A stretch of DNA of 64,000 nt from an uncultured Clostridia bacterium (GTDB lineage: Bacteria; Bacillota; Clostridia; Oscillospirales; Oscillospiraceae): the NCBI GenBank assembly GCA_947383645.1, contig CANDEH010000003.1:20691-84690 (forward strand). Reading direction: 5' to 3'. Below are positions 9,769 through 18,040 of this stretch, piece after piece. Made by a program: the position numbers and the translations under genes. The notes beneath the pieces were generated by a model. The model made no database searches, was not told the DNA's origin, and saw only the letters and a list, made by a program, of their open reading frames with translations. Each line of letters starts with the position of its first letter. Position 1 is the stretch's first letter.

Positions 9769-11058
9769 TTACTGCCGCGCCGCGGCGGCGAAGCCCTGTT
9801 CCAGATCGGCAAGGATGTCGTCGATGTGCTCCGTGCCGATGGAGAGCCGGATGGTGTTTGGCTTGATCCCCTGGTCCAGCAGCTCCTCGGGGGAGAGCTG
9901 GGAGTGGGTGGTGGTGGCCGGATGGATCACCAGGGATTTCACATCCGCCACGTTGGCCAGCAGGGAGAAGATCTCCAGATTGTCGATGAACCGGTGGGCC
10001 TCCGCCTGCCCGCCCCTGATCTCAAAGGTGAAGATGGACCCGCCGCCGCGGGGGAAATAGCGCGCATACAGCGCGTGATCCGGGTGGTCCGGCAGGGAGG
10101 GGTGGTTGACCTTCTCCACCTGGGGGTGGGCGGCAAGGAATTCCACCACCTTTTTCGTATTCTCCGCGTGGCGGTCCAGCCGCAGGGACAGCGTCTCCAC
10201 CCCCTGGAGCAGCAAAAAGGCGTTGAAGGGCGAGATGGCTGCCCCCATATCCCGCAGCAGAATGGCCCGGACATAGGTGACGAAGGCGGCGGGCCCGGCG
10301 GCGTCCGCGAAGCTCACCCCGTGGTAGCTGGGGTTGGGGTCGGCAATGGGGGCGTACCTGCCGGAGGCCCTCCAGTCGAACCTCCCGCCGTCCACGATGA
10401 TGCCGCCCAGGGTGGTGCCGTGGCCGCCGATAAACTTGGTGGCGGAGTGGACCACAATGTCCGCCCCGTGCTCGATGGGCCGGATCAGATAGGGGGTGGC
10501 GAAGGTGTTGTCGATGACCAGGGGCAGGCCATGGGCGTGGGCAATCCCCGCAATGGCGTCGATGTCGGGAATGTCGCTGTTGGGATTGCCCAGGGTCTCC
10601 AGATAGACGGCCCTGGTGTTGTCCCGGATGGCCCCCTCCACCTCCGCCAGATCGTGGGCGTCCACAAAGGTGGTCTCCACCCCGAACTGCCGGAGGGTGT
10701 GGGAGAGCAGATTGTAGGTCCCGCCGTAGATGGTCTTCTGGGCCACGATGTGCCCCTCCGCCTGAGCCAGGGCCTGGATGGTGTAGGTGATGGCCGCCGC
10801 GCCGGAGGCGGTGGCCAGCGCCGCCGCGCCTCCCTCCAGCGCCGCCATCCGCCGCTCCAGAACATCCTGGGTGGAGTTGGTCAATCTGCCGTAGATGTTC
10901 CCGGCGTCGCTGAGCCCAAACCGCGCCGCGGCGTGGGCGGAGTCCCGGAACACGTAGGAGGTGGTCTGGTAGATGGGCACCGCCCGGGCGTCGGTGGCCG
11001 GATCGGGCTGTTCCTGGCCCACATGGAGCTGCAGCGTCTCAAACTTATATGTACGCAT
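9769..11058 (-). CDS. metY: O-acetylhomoserine sulfhydrylase (O-acetylhomoserine aminocarboxypropyltransferase)
   Basis: 429 residues, fold-type I PLP enzyme of the Cys/Met metabolism family. Converts O-acetylhomoserine and sulfide to homocysteine for methionine synthesis. The PLP lysine is K208 in SATKFIGGHG; the length and the N-terminal ETLQLHVGQ motif fit MetY rather than the shorter cystathionine synthases/lyases. ATG start with an AAAGGGG site. First gene of the metY-cysK operon, about 26 nt downstream of its predicted transcription start, so there is no room for a SAM riboswitch or T-box. Confidence 0.95.
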   Translation of the reverse strand: MRTYKFETLQLHVGQEQPDPATDARAVPIYQTTSYVFRDSAHAAARFGLSDAGNIYGRLTNSTQDVLERRMAALEGGAAALATASGAAAITYTIQALAQAEGHIVAQKTIYGGTYNLLSHTLRQFGVETTFVDAHDLAEVEGAIRDNTRAVYLETLGNPNSDIPDIDAIAGIAHAHGLPLVIDNTFATPYLIRPIEHGADIVVHSATKFIGGHGTTLGGIIVDGGRFDWRASGRYAPIADPNPSYHGVSFADAAGPAAFVTYVRAILLRDMGAAISPFNAFLLLQGVETLSLRLDRHAENTKKVVEFLAAHPQVEKVNHPSLPDHPDHALYARYFPRGGGSIFTFEIRGGQAEAHRFIDNLEIFSLLANVADVKSLVIHPATTTHSQLSPEELLDQGIKPNTIRLSIGTEHIDDILADLEQGFAAAARQ

Positions 11059-11090
11059 GGGAGAAATCCCCTTTCCTGTAAGGTGGTCCC

Positions 11091-11119
11091 ATCATAAACC
11101 AATAAACCTACTTTGTCAA
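11091..11119 (-). promoter_or_regulatory. metY-cysK promoter
   Basis: On the minus strand TTGACA (11,119-11,114) and TATGAT (11,096-11,091) are 17 nt apart, a near-consensus housekeeping promoter. The -35 sits in an imperfect palindrome (CCTA...TAGG) that may be the Rrf2 operator. Confidence 0.8.
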
Positions 11120-11137
11120 TAGGAATATTGCCGCCCC

Positions 11138-11166
11138 TTGAAATCCTATCAACCTTGTGGTATAGT
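11138..11166 (+). promoter_or_regulatory. Promoter of the Rrf2-family regulator
   Basis: TTGAAA (11,138-11,143), 17 nt spacer, TATAGT (11,161-11,166), then AAGGAGGGG and the ATG at 11,190. A TCCTA...TAGGA inverted pair flanks the spacer and -10, echoing the palindrome at the divergent metY promoter and suggesting shared control. Confidence 0.75.
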
Positions 11167-11189
11167 AGGATAAAAAGGAGGGGAGATTT

Positions 11190-11627
11190 ATGTTAATTTC
11201 CACAAAGGGCCGGTACGCCCTGCGGTTTCTGGCGGACGTGGCGGAGCACCAGGGGGAGAGCTGCGTGCCCCTGCGGGACGTGGCGGCGCGGCAGGAGATC
11301 TCGGAGAAGTACCTGGAGATCGTGGTGAAGGAGCTGGTGCGTGGGGGTCTCCTCGCCGCCCGGCGGGGGAAGGGGGGCGGCTACCGGCTGAGCCGCCCGC
11401 CGGAGGCATACGCCGTCAAGGACATCCTGGAGCGGATGGAGGGCCCTCTGGTGCCGGTGGCCTGTCTGGAGCCGGGGAGCCCGGCCTGTCCCCGGCGGGG
11501 GGCCTGCCGGACCCTCCCCCTCTGGCAGGGCCTGGGGCAGGTGATCTCGGACTATCTGACCCAATTCACCCTGGCGGACCTGATCCGCCGGGAAGGGGAG
11601 CAGTCCTCCTCGCCAAGGTCCCTATGA
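11190..11627 (+). CDS. Rrf2/CymR-IscR family transcriptional regulator
   Basis: 145 residues. The N-terminal winged helix begins MLISTKGRYALRFLADVA, the Rrf2 signature. Known relatives are CymR (cysteine metabolism repressor) and IscR (iron-sulfur sensor). Three cysteines in a CX7CX5C arrangement near residues 92-106 resemble the IscR cluster ligands (CX5CX5C) but with a longer first gap, so cluster binding is possible, not shown. Divergent from metY-cysK with overlapping promoter regions, so control of sulfur assimilation is the natural inference. Confidence 0.9.
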   Translation: MLISTKGRYALRFLADVAEHQGESCVPLRDVAARQEISEKYLEIVVKELVRGGLLAARRGKGGGYRLSRPPEAYAVKDILERMEGPLVPVACLEPGSPACPRRGACRTLPLWQGLGQVISDYLTQFTLADLIRREGEQSSSPRSL

Positions 11628-11724
11628 AAGCACTGAAAAATCGCCATGCACGTCTGCGCGCCAAAAATTTTCTCTGCGCAGCGGCAGAAAACCTTGAAAT
11701 CTGTCAGGATTTCCGCGATTTTTC
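11626..11724. repeat. Palindromic element downstream of the Rrf2 gene
   Basis: GAAAAATCGC (11,635-11,644) pairs with GCGATTTTTC (11,715-11,724), enclosing a second stem TTTTCT/AGAAAA. Its left edge (GCACTGAAAAATC followed by GCACGTCTG) aligns with the edges at 21,307 and 22,826, indicating a small dispersed family. It could also end Rrf2 transcription. Confidence 0.55.
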
Positions 11725-11775
11725 GCCCTGCAAATCCCGTGTTCATCTGCCATGTTCAGTTGTGATTACAGGTTC

Positions 11776-12096
11776 TTAGAATCCACCATTAAATTTCTTT
11801 TGAACCTTTGCTGTAACGGCGAAGGAGATTATCATTCCAGCATACAAAACGCTGATGGAAATCATCACGACAAAAGTATTTGTGCCCAATAATGCTATGA
11901 TTCCACTGATAAACAGCGAGGCAGCGAGCACAAACAATCCCTTTGAAAACGATTTCCCGTAGTCCCTCTTATCTGTTTCTTTAACATTTCTTTGATGATG
12001 AGCATGGATTAAATCCGTATTTCCCCTGTATATCGCAGCCGCAAGGCCCAAAAACAGGACAGCTGCTGCAAACATCAACACCGAATATACAATCAT
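11776..12096 (-). CDS. Small two-to-three-helix membrane protein (DUF3784-like)
   Basis: About 106 residues. Hydrophobic helices lie at roughly 3-23, 52-70 and 76-96, separated by a basic, His-rich segment (IHAHHQRNVKETDKRDYGKS). This layout matches DUF3784-type proteins of Firmicutes, whose function is unknown. I prefer the ATG at 12,096, preceded by GGAAGGG at good spacing, over the ATG at 12,102. It appears monocistronic. The 267 bp between it and purF contain no further gene. Confidence 0.6.
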   Translation of the reverse strand: MIVYSVLMFAAAVLFLGLAAAIYRGNTDLIHAHHQRNVKETDKRDYGKSFSKGLFVLAASLFISGIIALLGTNTFVVMISISVLYAGMIISFAVTAKVQKKFNGGF

Positions 12097-12369
12097 AGCC
12101 ATCCCTTCCGTTTCGCCATATACGTATAGGTGTGAAGCTGTTTCCGAGAATTTCGTGAAAACGGCGGAGAATTCGCCGACAACAAAAAACGTAAAAGGGG
12201 ATAAAAAGCCTCTCGCTGCCGGTCATTCTGCCATTTTTTGAACCTGCTCACCCAAAGCGGAACGCAAGGCTTTTCAGCCATTTTTCCGTCTGCTCCCTTG
12301 AAATTTCTGCCGTACATCCGGTACGCCTGCCTTGCGTGAACAAACCCTGCCTTCCTGGCAGCGGCCCTC

Positions 12370-13761
12370 TCACTCCTGCGTCAGCGGAATGGGATAATTC
12401 CCGGTGAAGCAGCCGTCGCAGAAGCCGCAGGCGGCCTCCGGGGCGATCCGGTGGAGCCCCTCCAGGCTGAGATACCCCAGACTGTCCGCCCCGATCAGAT
12501 CCCGGATCTCCTCCACGGAGTGCCGGCAGGCGATGAGGTGATCCCGGTCGGGGATGTCGGTGCCGAAGTAGCAGGGGGCGACGAAGGGGGGCGCGGAGAC
12601 CCGCATGTGGACCTCCCTGGCCCCGGCGTGGCGCAGCAGATCCACGATCTGGCGGGAGGTGGTGCCCCGGACGATGGAGTCGTCGATCATCACCACCCGC
12701 CTCCCCTCCACCGTGGAGCGCAGGGCCCCCAGCTTGATGCGCACCGCCTGCTCCCGGCTGCGCTGGCCGGGGGTGATGAAGGTGCGGCCGATGTACCGGT
12801 TCTTGACGAACCCCTGGCCGTAGGGGATGCCGCTCTCCCGGGCGTAGCCCATGGCGGCGTCCAGCCCCGAGTCGGGGACGCCCACCACCACGTCGGCCTC
12901 CACCGGGTGCTCCCGGGCCAAAATGCGCCCCGCCTCCACCCTGGCCTGGTGCACCGACTGACCGCAGATCACCGAGTCGGGCCGGGCGAAGTAGATGTAC
13001 TCGAAGATGCACATATGGGAGCTGGCCCCGGCGCAGTTCTCCCGGATGGAGCGGACCGCCCCCTCCTCCACCACCACGATCTCCCCGGGGTCCAGGTCCC
13101 GCTCAAACTGCGCCCCCACCGCGTCCAGGGCGCAGGACTCGGAGGCGAACACCACCGCCTCCCCCCGCCGGCCCATGCACAGCGGCCGGAAGCCCCAGGG
13201 GTCCCGGGCGGCGATGAGCTTCCTGGCGGACATGACAATGAGGGACCAGGCCCCCCGCAGCCCCTTCATCGCCTGACACACCGCCTCCTCGGCGGAGGGA
13301 CACCGCAGCCGCTCCTGGGCGATGGCGTAGGCGATGAGCTCCGAGTCGGTGGTGGTCTGGAAGATGGCCCCCCGGTACTCGAACATGGTCCGCAGCTCCG
13401 CCGTGTTTACCAGATTGCCGTTGTGGGCCACAGCCAGCGTGCCCTTGACATACTTCAGCGTCAGGGGCTGGGCATTCTCCCGCCGCCCCCCGCCGGCGGT
13501 GGCGTAGCGCACGTGCCCCACCGCCATGGTGCCCCCCAGCTCGCTCAGGATGTCCTCGGTGAACACATCCCCCACCAGCCCCACATCCTTGTGGAAGGAC
13601 AGCTCCCGGTCATTGATGGCGGCGATGCCGCAGGCCTCCTGCCCCCGGTGCTGGAGGGCGTACAGCCCGTAGTAGGCGGTGCGGGCGCAGTCCCCCTGGG
13701 GGTCGTACACCCCGAACACGCCGCACTCCTCGTGGGGATGATCCGTGCAGAGATCCATCAT
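12370..13761 (-). CDS. purF: Amidophosphoribosyltransferase
   Basis: 463 residues. Catalyses the first committed step of purine synthesis: PRPP plus glutamine to phosphoribosylamine. An N-terminal Ntn-hydrolase glutaminase domain is followed by a type-I phosphoribosyltransferase domain with the PRPP loop VVMIDDSIVRGTTS. The nucleophile is C13 in HEECGVFG, exposed after removal of a short propeptide as in Bacillus PurF. The ATG at 13,761 is preferred: GGAGAGGA is correctly spaced for it but too close to the GTG at 13,767. The gene stands alone here, without other pur genes. A weak CTGCC/GGCAG hairpin with T-rich tail follows the stop. Confidence 0.96.
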   Translation of the reverse strand: MMDLCTDHPHEECGVFGVYDPQGDCARTAYYGLYALQHRGQEACGIAAINDRELSFHKDVGLVGDVFTEDILSELGGTMAVGHVRYATAGGGRRENAQPLTLKYVKGTLAVAHNGNLVNTAELRTMFEYRGAIFQTTTDSELIAYAIAQERLRCPSAEEAVCQAMKGLRGAWSLIVMSARKLIAARDPWGFRPLCMGRRGEAVVFASESCALDAVGAQFERDLDPGEIVVVEEGAVRSIRENCAGASSHMCIFEYIYFARPDSVICGQSVHQARVEAGRILAREHPVEADVVVGVPDSGLDAAMGYARESGIPYGQGFVKNRYIGRTFITPGQRSREQAVRIKLGALRSTVEGRRVVMIDDSIVRGTTSRQIVDLLRHAGAREVHMRVSAPPFVAPCYFGTDIPDRDHLIACRHSVEEIRDLIGADSLGYLSLEGLHRIAPEAACGFCDGCFTGNYPIPLTQE

Positions 13762-13795
13762 AGCCACTCCTCTCCCAAAAGCGGACGGGGCTCTT

Positions 13796-13956
13796 GGGCT
13801 TGTTTGAAAATTGGGAAAATGCGCAGCGGCGAGGGATTTTTTCGCTGGTCAAGGCAAATTTTCGCAGGAATACTTTGTGTATTCCAAGAAAATTTAACGC
13901 TGAACGGCGGAAAAAGAACCGCCGCTTGGGCGTGTTGACAATTTTCAAACAAGCCC
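13796..13956. repeat. 161-bp palindromic element in the purF leader
   Basis: Perfect 18-bp terminal inverted repeats (GGGCTTGTTTGAAAATTG at 13,796-13,813; complement at 13,939-13,956). Inside are further nested stems, AAATTTTC/GAAAATTT and GGAATAC/GTATTCC. It lies between the predicted purF promoter and the start codon, so it should be part of the purF 5' UTR. MITE-like in form; no purine riboswitch core was recognised. Confidence 0.75.
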
Positions 13957-13983
13957 TTTGTGGGCCCCTAATCTATGGGAGCT

Positions 13984-14012
13984 ATTATAGCCGCTTTTTC
14001 AACCCGATGCAA
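13984..14012 (-). promoter_or_regulatory. Predicted purF promoter
   Basis: Minus strand TTGCAT (14,012-14,007), 17 nt, TATAAT (13,989-13,984). This gives a leader of roughly 215 nt that contains the palindromic element. Confidence 0.65.
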
Positions 14013-14074
14013 TCGTGATTCCATACAAAGTGCGGGAAACCGGCCGCCGAATCCCTCCATTAAATGCGCAGAAA

Positions 14075-14116
14075 CCTCAGGGTGTCAGGAACCATCCGGT
14101 TCCCGACACCCTGAGG
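14075..14116 (-). terminator. Terminator of the dipeptidase-transporter operon
   Basis: CCTCAGGGTGTC pairs with its complement through an 18-19-bp stem around a small loop, 38 nt after the transporter stop, followed on the minus strand by TTTCTG. Confidence 0.75.
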
Positions 14117-14153
14117 CCATTGCGCAGCGGGAGAGCTGTCCGGAGACAGCTGC

Positions 14154-15704
14154 TCAGATCAGACCGACGTAGGGCGCCACAGAGATAAGCACCGCCGACA
14201 CCAGCAGCAGGGGCACCAGAATCTTGGCCCACTGCTTCAGGAACACGTTGTAGGGCACGTTGACCAGCTCGCAGATGCCCATATTCGTGGCGCCGGGGTA
14301 GACGCCGCACATGAAGTTGATGCCGCAGGTGAAGGAGGAGAGCAGCACCACCTGACCGCCCACGGAGCCCGCGCCGGAGTTGGCGAACAGGGCGAAGGCG
14401 ATGGCGCCGAAGATCGGCATGGTGATGCCGGAGACGCCGCTGGTGGACTGGAGGAAGACGCCGATGAGCAGGTACACCAGGATCGCGGCGATAACGAAGG
14501 CCCACAGGGGCACGCCGGTGAGGAGCTTCTGGATCCAGTAGATGAAGGTGATGCTCATGCCGTAGGTCTTGGAGCCCATGAAGAGGGAGATGCCTCTGGA
14601 GACGGCCAGCACCAGCACCACACCCATCAGGTCCTTGCAGCCCTCCATAAACACGGAGACGAACTTCTTCTCGGGAATTTTGCAGATCACGGCTACCACA
14701 ATCGCGCCGATCAGCCACACGCAGGAGAACTCGTTGAAGTACCACCAGCCCAGCTCGCAGAAGGTGTTGGCGCCCAGGAGGTTCCCCAGGAAGGTCCCCT
14801 GCATTTTGTACTGGAGGCCGTTGACCAGATCAAAGGCGGTGCCGTCGCCCATGGGGATGGAGTCCCAGGGGATGTAGCCGATGACGCAGATCAGAATCAT
14901 AATGGCGAACACCACCAGGGCCGCCTTCTGCCGGCCGGTCATCTTCGCGTCCTGGGCAGGGGCGTCGCCGTCCACACGGGTATTGATGTCGTCCAGGTGG
15001 GCCACGCAGGAGGTCTTGGGGTCCTTTTTCACCTTGGCGGCGTACCGGGTGACCATCACGATGCTGATGGCCAGCAGCACCACAAACAGGAGCAGACGTA
15101 GCACAATGCCGTCGCCCATGGACAGATCCTCATTGCCGATGGCGGCGATGGCGGCGCCCACGGAGTAGGGGTTGACGATACTGGCCATGTTGCCCACGGC
15201 GGCGCCGATCAGCACCACCATCATGCCGGTGACCACGTCATAGCCCGCCGTCACAAAGAGCGGGATAATCACGATGGCGTAGGCGGGGAGCTCCTCCCAG
15301 GCGCCGTAGACGGTGCCCATCAGGGCGAAGACGAACATCAGGATGCCGATCAGCACGCTGCCCCGGAACTTTTTCACCAGGGCGCTGATCCCCGCGTCCA
15401 GAGCGCCGGTGAAGTTCAGCACCGCCAAAAATCCACCGGAGATAAAGATGGTGGCCGCCACGTCCGAGGCGGAGATGAAGCCCTGAATGGGCACGATGAA
15501 GAAGTCCCACAGGCCCACCGGGTCGGTGCCCGCGTCCTCCACCACGTTGCCGTCGCCGTCGAAGGCCGCGTTGTAGTGGATGACCTTGTTGCCGTCGTCG
15601 TCGGTGACCACCACGGAGGTGGGGACGATCCAGGTCAGGATGGCCACAATGGCCAGAAAAATCGTCACGATAGTCAGCGCGGTGGGCATCTTAAATTTTT
15701 TCAT
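14154..15704 (-). CDS. YfcC-family (C4-dicarboxylate carrier-like) inner-membrane transporter
   Basis: 516 residues with 11-13 predicted membrane helices, starting MKKFKMPTALTIVTIFLAI. Typical family features are the N-terminal helix followed by an extracytoplasmic loop (to ~residue 65), and conserved stretches GTVYGAWEELPAYAIVIIP and VNPYSVGAAIA. YfcC/DcuC relatives move dicarboxylates, basic amino acids or peptides; the substrate cannot be told from sequence. It lies 92 nt downstream of an M20 dipeptidase on the same strand, so uptake of a short peptide or N-acyl amino acid that the peptidase then cleaves is a reasonable inference. Confidence 0.85.
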   Translation of the reverse strand: MKKFKMPTALTIVTIFLAIVAILTWIVPTSVVVTDDDGNKVIHYNAAFDGDGNVVEDAGTDPVGLWDFFIVPIQGFISASDVAATIFISGGFLAVLNFTGALDAGISALVKKFRGSVLIGILMFVFALMGTVYGAWEELPAYAIVIIPLFVTAGYDVVTGMMVVLIGAAVGNMASIVNPYSVGAAIAAIGNEDLSMGDGIVLRLLLFVVLLAISIVMVTRYAAKVKKDPKTSCVAHLDDINTRVDGDAPAQDAKMTGRQKAALVVFAIMILICVIGYIPWDSIPMGDGTAFDLVNGLQYKMQGTFLGNLLGANTFCELGWWYFNEFSCVWLIGAIVVAVICKIPEKKFVSVFMEGCKDLMGVVLVLAVSRGISLFMGSKTYGMSITFIYWIQKLLTGVPLWAFVIAAILVYLLIGVFLQSTSGVSGITMPIFGAIAFALFANSGAGSVGGQVVLLSSFTCGINFMCGVYPGATNMGICELVNVPYNVFLKQWAKILVPLLLVSAVLISVAPYVGLI

Positions 15705-15796
15705 ACCGATAAAAATCTCCTTCTGTCTTAGAACTTGTACTCACTGGCATTTGAGGCGGTGAATACAAATCCTCTAATCGCACACAGTTTCACACC

Positions 15797-17164
15797 CTAT
15801 TTTGCCAGCTGATAGATGGCCTCCACCATGATCCGCAGCCAGATCTCCAGGTGCCTGCGCTCCAGGCACTCGTTGGCCTTGTGCATCAGGTCCTCCTGAT
15901 CCGGCAGGAGGCAGCCGAAGGTGACGCAGTTGGGGATGGTCCGGGAGTAGGTGGCGCCGCCGGAGGCGATGGGCCTGCTCTCCGTGTCCCCGGTGACCTT
16001 CTGGTAGGCCCCCATCAGCGTCCGGACCAGCGCGGAGTCCTGGGGCACGTACAGCGAGCCCTCGGTGCTCTGCACCCTGTAGTCGTAGCCGGTGCCGGCG
16101 ATGGCGCTTTTGATCTTCTCCTCCGCCTGGGGAACCTCCATGCAGATGGGCATCCGGCAGTCGCAGTACAGGTGCAGCTTTCCGCCCCTGACGAAGATCT
16201 TCCCCACATTCAGCGTCAGGGGCCCCGTCTCGTCGGAGATCTTCATCCCCATGCCCTCGCCGTAGATCCAGGTGCCGAAGCGGGTGTTGTAGAAGTCCAC
16301 AACCTCCCGCAGATCCCCCCCGATGGGCAGGTCGGCCAGGAGCTTCATCAGGTAGCTGACGGCGTTCCTCCCGTCGTAGAGCCGGGCGGCATGGGCCCCC
16401 ACGCCGGCGGCGCTGAGGATCAGCTGATCCCCGTCTACCTCGCAGGCGTACAGCGCCGCGTCCCCGCTCCGGGCGATGGCGGAGCGGACCTCCGCCTCCA
16501 TGGCGGCGGGCAGTTTGATCCGGGCGGAGGAGGGCACGGAGTTGAAGGCGCTGCCCCCCTCGATCTCGATGGCCTCGCTGAGATCCCGGGTCAGCACAAA
16601 CTGGAGCATGGCCTTCTCGGCGTAGATCACCGGAAAGCGGGAGTCCGGGGAGAAGGCCACAGTGGGCAGCTCCGGCTTGACCTCCTTCAGGTAGTAGGCC
16701 ATGCAGTCCCAGTTGGTCTCCTCGTTGGTGCCCAGGATCAGGCGCACCCGGCGGCTGAGCTTGACGCTGGCGTCCTTGAGGATCTTCAGGGCGTACAGGC
16801 AGGTCACCACCGGGCCCTTGTCGTCGGTGGTGCCCCGGCCCCAGATGACGTCGCCGTCGATCTCGCCGCCCCAGGGGTCGCGGTCCCACCCGTCCCCGGC
16901 GGGGACCACGTCCAGGTGGCCCACAATACCCAGGAGCTCCTGGCCCTCGCCGTACTCGATGTGGCCCACGTAGTTGTCAAAGTTCTCCGTCCGGAAGCCC
17001 ATGGACGCCCCCAGCTTCAACGCCGCCTCCAGCGCCGCCGCGGGCCCCTCGCCAAAGGGCATGCCCGGCTGGGCCTCGCCCTGCACGCTGTTGATCCGGC
17101 ACAGCGCGGCGATGTCCGCCATGAGGGGGTTCATGGCCTCCGCTATGTAGTGCGTAAAATCCAT
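15797..17164 (-). CDS. M20-family dipeptidase (PepV/Sapep-like)
   Basis: 455 residues, expected for PepV. Cytosolic di-zinc peptidase releasing amino acids from dipeptides. Metal and catalytic residues are visible: H83 and D85 in GHLDVVP, D114/D115 in GRGTTDDKGP, and the catalytic/ligand glutamates in GTNEETNWDC (148-149). The lid domain lies between, and the C-terminal half carries SGGATYSRTIPN. First gene of a two-gene unit with the YfcC-type transporter. The start ATG has a GAGGAGAAACC site. Confidence 0.92.
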   Translation of the reverse strand: MDFTHYIAEAMNPLMADIAALCRINSVQGEAQPGMPFGEGPAAALEAALKLGASMGFRTENFDNYVGHIEYGEGQELLGIVGHLDVVPAGDGWDRDPWGGEIDGDVIWGRGTTDDKGPVVTCLYALKILKDASVKLSRRVRLILGTNEETNWDCMAYYLKEVKPELPTVAFSPDSRFPVIYAEKAMLQFVLTRDLSEAIEIEGGSAFNSVPSSARIKLPAAMEAEVRSAIARSGDAALYACEVDGDQLILSAAGVGAHAARLYDGRNAVSYLMKLLADLPIGGDLREVVDFYNTRFGTWIYGEGMGMKISDETGPLTLNVGKIFVRGGKLHLYCDCRMPICMEVPQAEEKIKSAIAGTGYDYRVQSTEGSLYVPQDSALVRTLMGAYQKVTGDTESRPIASGGATYSRTIPNCVTFGCLLPDQEDLMHKANECLERRHLEIWLRIMVEAIYQLAK

Positions 17165-17183
17165 AATGGTTTCTCCTCTTTCT

Positions 17184-17515
17184 TACCATCGGTTGACAAA
17201 GGGCGACACGCCTGTCGGCGGCAAAAATGGGCGCTGGACTTCGTTCTACCCGCAAGGGGTACGCCGCATCCGTAAGGCAGCGGAGCTGCCAACGGCTGCG
17301 CAGTCGGGTTTGGCGGGCGACAGCCCGCCTGCACCCTGCGGCCTCGTCAGCCCCCATTTTTGCTCGCCGACAGGTCCTTCGGAGTTTTTCGGGAGCGAAA
17401 ACGAACGCTGACAAGGCAGACGAGGCAGCCGGGCTGTCGCCCGGCAACGAGGATAACGCCGTCAGCTCTCGTTTTAGCCCCGAAAAACCGTGTTGCCCTT
17501 TGTCAACCGATGGTA
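17184..17515. repeat. Palindromic element A (332 bp, three-way-junction layout)
   Basis: Perfect 21-bp outer arms at 17,184-17,204 (TACCATCGGTTGACAAAGGG, then C) and 17,495-17,515. Inside are two further stems. The first is CCTGTCGGCG...AAAAATGGG with its complement. The second pairs TTTTTCGGGagCGAAAACGA with its partner ending CCCCGAAAAA. Together they make an outer stem with two arms. The first arm holds a ~135-nt core (hairpins TACCC/GGGTA, GGCAGC/GCTGCC and GGCGGGC/GCCCGCC) that recurs in element B. No plausible protein gene. Confidence 0.8.
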
Positions 17516-17724
17516 TCTCCGTAGTATGGATATGCCTGCGGGGATTTTGTCGTTTCTCGCATCTCTCCTTCCGCTGTCCGGCCGGCAGCCGTTGTGCAAT
17601 TCAACCAAAAATCGGGGCCGGAAAAGGGACTGAACTTACTATATCACACATTGTCGGTAAAAACAACCCGCAAATGACTATCCGCCCCAAAAGTGGGAAA
17701 AGCTGCTGTCATTCCGACATATTT

Positions 17725-17775
17725 CTGTCCGCAGGGAGGCACTGCGAACGGCCAATCCGGCCCTCCTGCGGACAG
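17725..17775. repeat. Short palindrome between elements A and B
   Basis: CTGTCCGCAGG (17,725-17,735) pairs with CCTGCGGACAG (17,765-17,775); a GGCC/GGCC pair sits in the loop. Not related in sequence to the core of A or B. Confidence 0.6.
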
Positions 17776-17785
17776 CTCACCCGAC

Positions 17786-17816
17786 AGAAAAAGCCGCCGG
17801 CCAGCCGCCGGCGGCT
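17786..17816 (-). terminator. Minus-strand terminator left of element B
   Basis: AGCCGCCGGC/GCCGGCGGCT hairpin followed on the minus strand by TTTTTCTG. It is placed to stop leftward transcripts coming from copA through element B. Confidence 0.65.
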
Positions 17817-17818
17817 AC

Positions 17819-18034
17819 ATAGTCGAGACACTTGAGAATCGGTAAAGTTCGGCGGGAAAAATGCGGCGTGGACTGCGTTGTACCCGCAGGGGGTACGCCT
17901 CATCCGTAAGGCGGCAGAGCCGCCAACGGCTGAGCAGTCGTCCTTGGCGGGCATCAGCCCGCCTGCGTCCTCCGCCCTGCCACGCAGCATTTTTTCTCGT
18001 CTCCTTTTTACCGATTCTCAAGTGTCTCGACTAT
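17819..18034. repeat. Palindromic element B (216 bp), same core as element A
   Basis: Perfect 28-bp arms at 17,819-17,846 (start ATAGTCGAGACACTTGAGAA) and 18,007-18,034, unrelated in sequence to the arms of A. An inner stem pairs AAAAATGC..CGTGG with CCACG..GCATTTTT. The apex (about 17,868-17,998) is a diverged copy of the A core, with the same three hairpins: GTACCC/GGGTAC, GGCGGC/GCCGCC and GGCGGGC/GCCCGCC. Conserved apex plus unrelated but perfectly paired stems implies structure is maintained or regenerated. Confidence 0.8.
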
Positions 18035-18040
18035 AGAACG

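Noticed and set aside
9736..11097. 453-codon plus-strand frame across metY
   Set aside because: Exact antisense of the metY gene; low-complexity Gly/His/Pro/Gln composition.
11059..11189. SAM riboswitch or T-box upstream of metY
   Set aside because: The predicted leader is only about 26 nt, too short for either.
12451..13938. 495-codon plus-strand frame across purF
   Set aside because: Antisense shadow of purF with no recognisable domain.
15851..17275. 474-codon plus-strand frame across the M20 dipeptidase
   Set aside because: Antisense shadow in GC-rich DNA; the peptidase on the other strand has all catalytic residues.
17227..17835. 202-codon frame across palindromic element A
   Set aside because: Reads through long inverted repeats with Arg/Ser/Pro-rich sequence and no ribosome-binding site; the DNA is explained by structure.
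17184..18034. CRISPR array
   Set aside because: The two repeats are long, palindromic and only two in number; there are no short regular repeats with spacers and no cas genes in the window.
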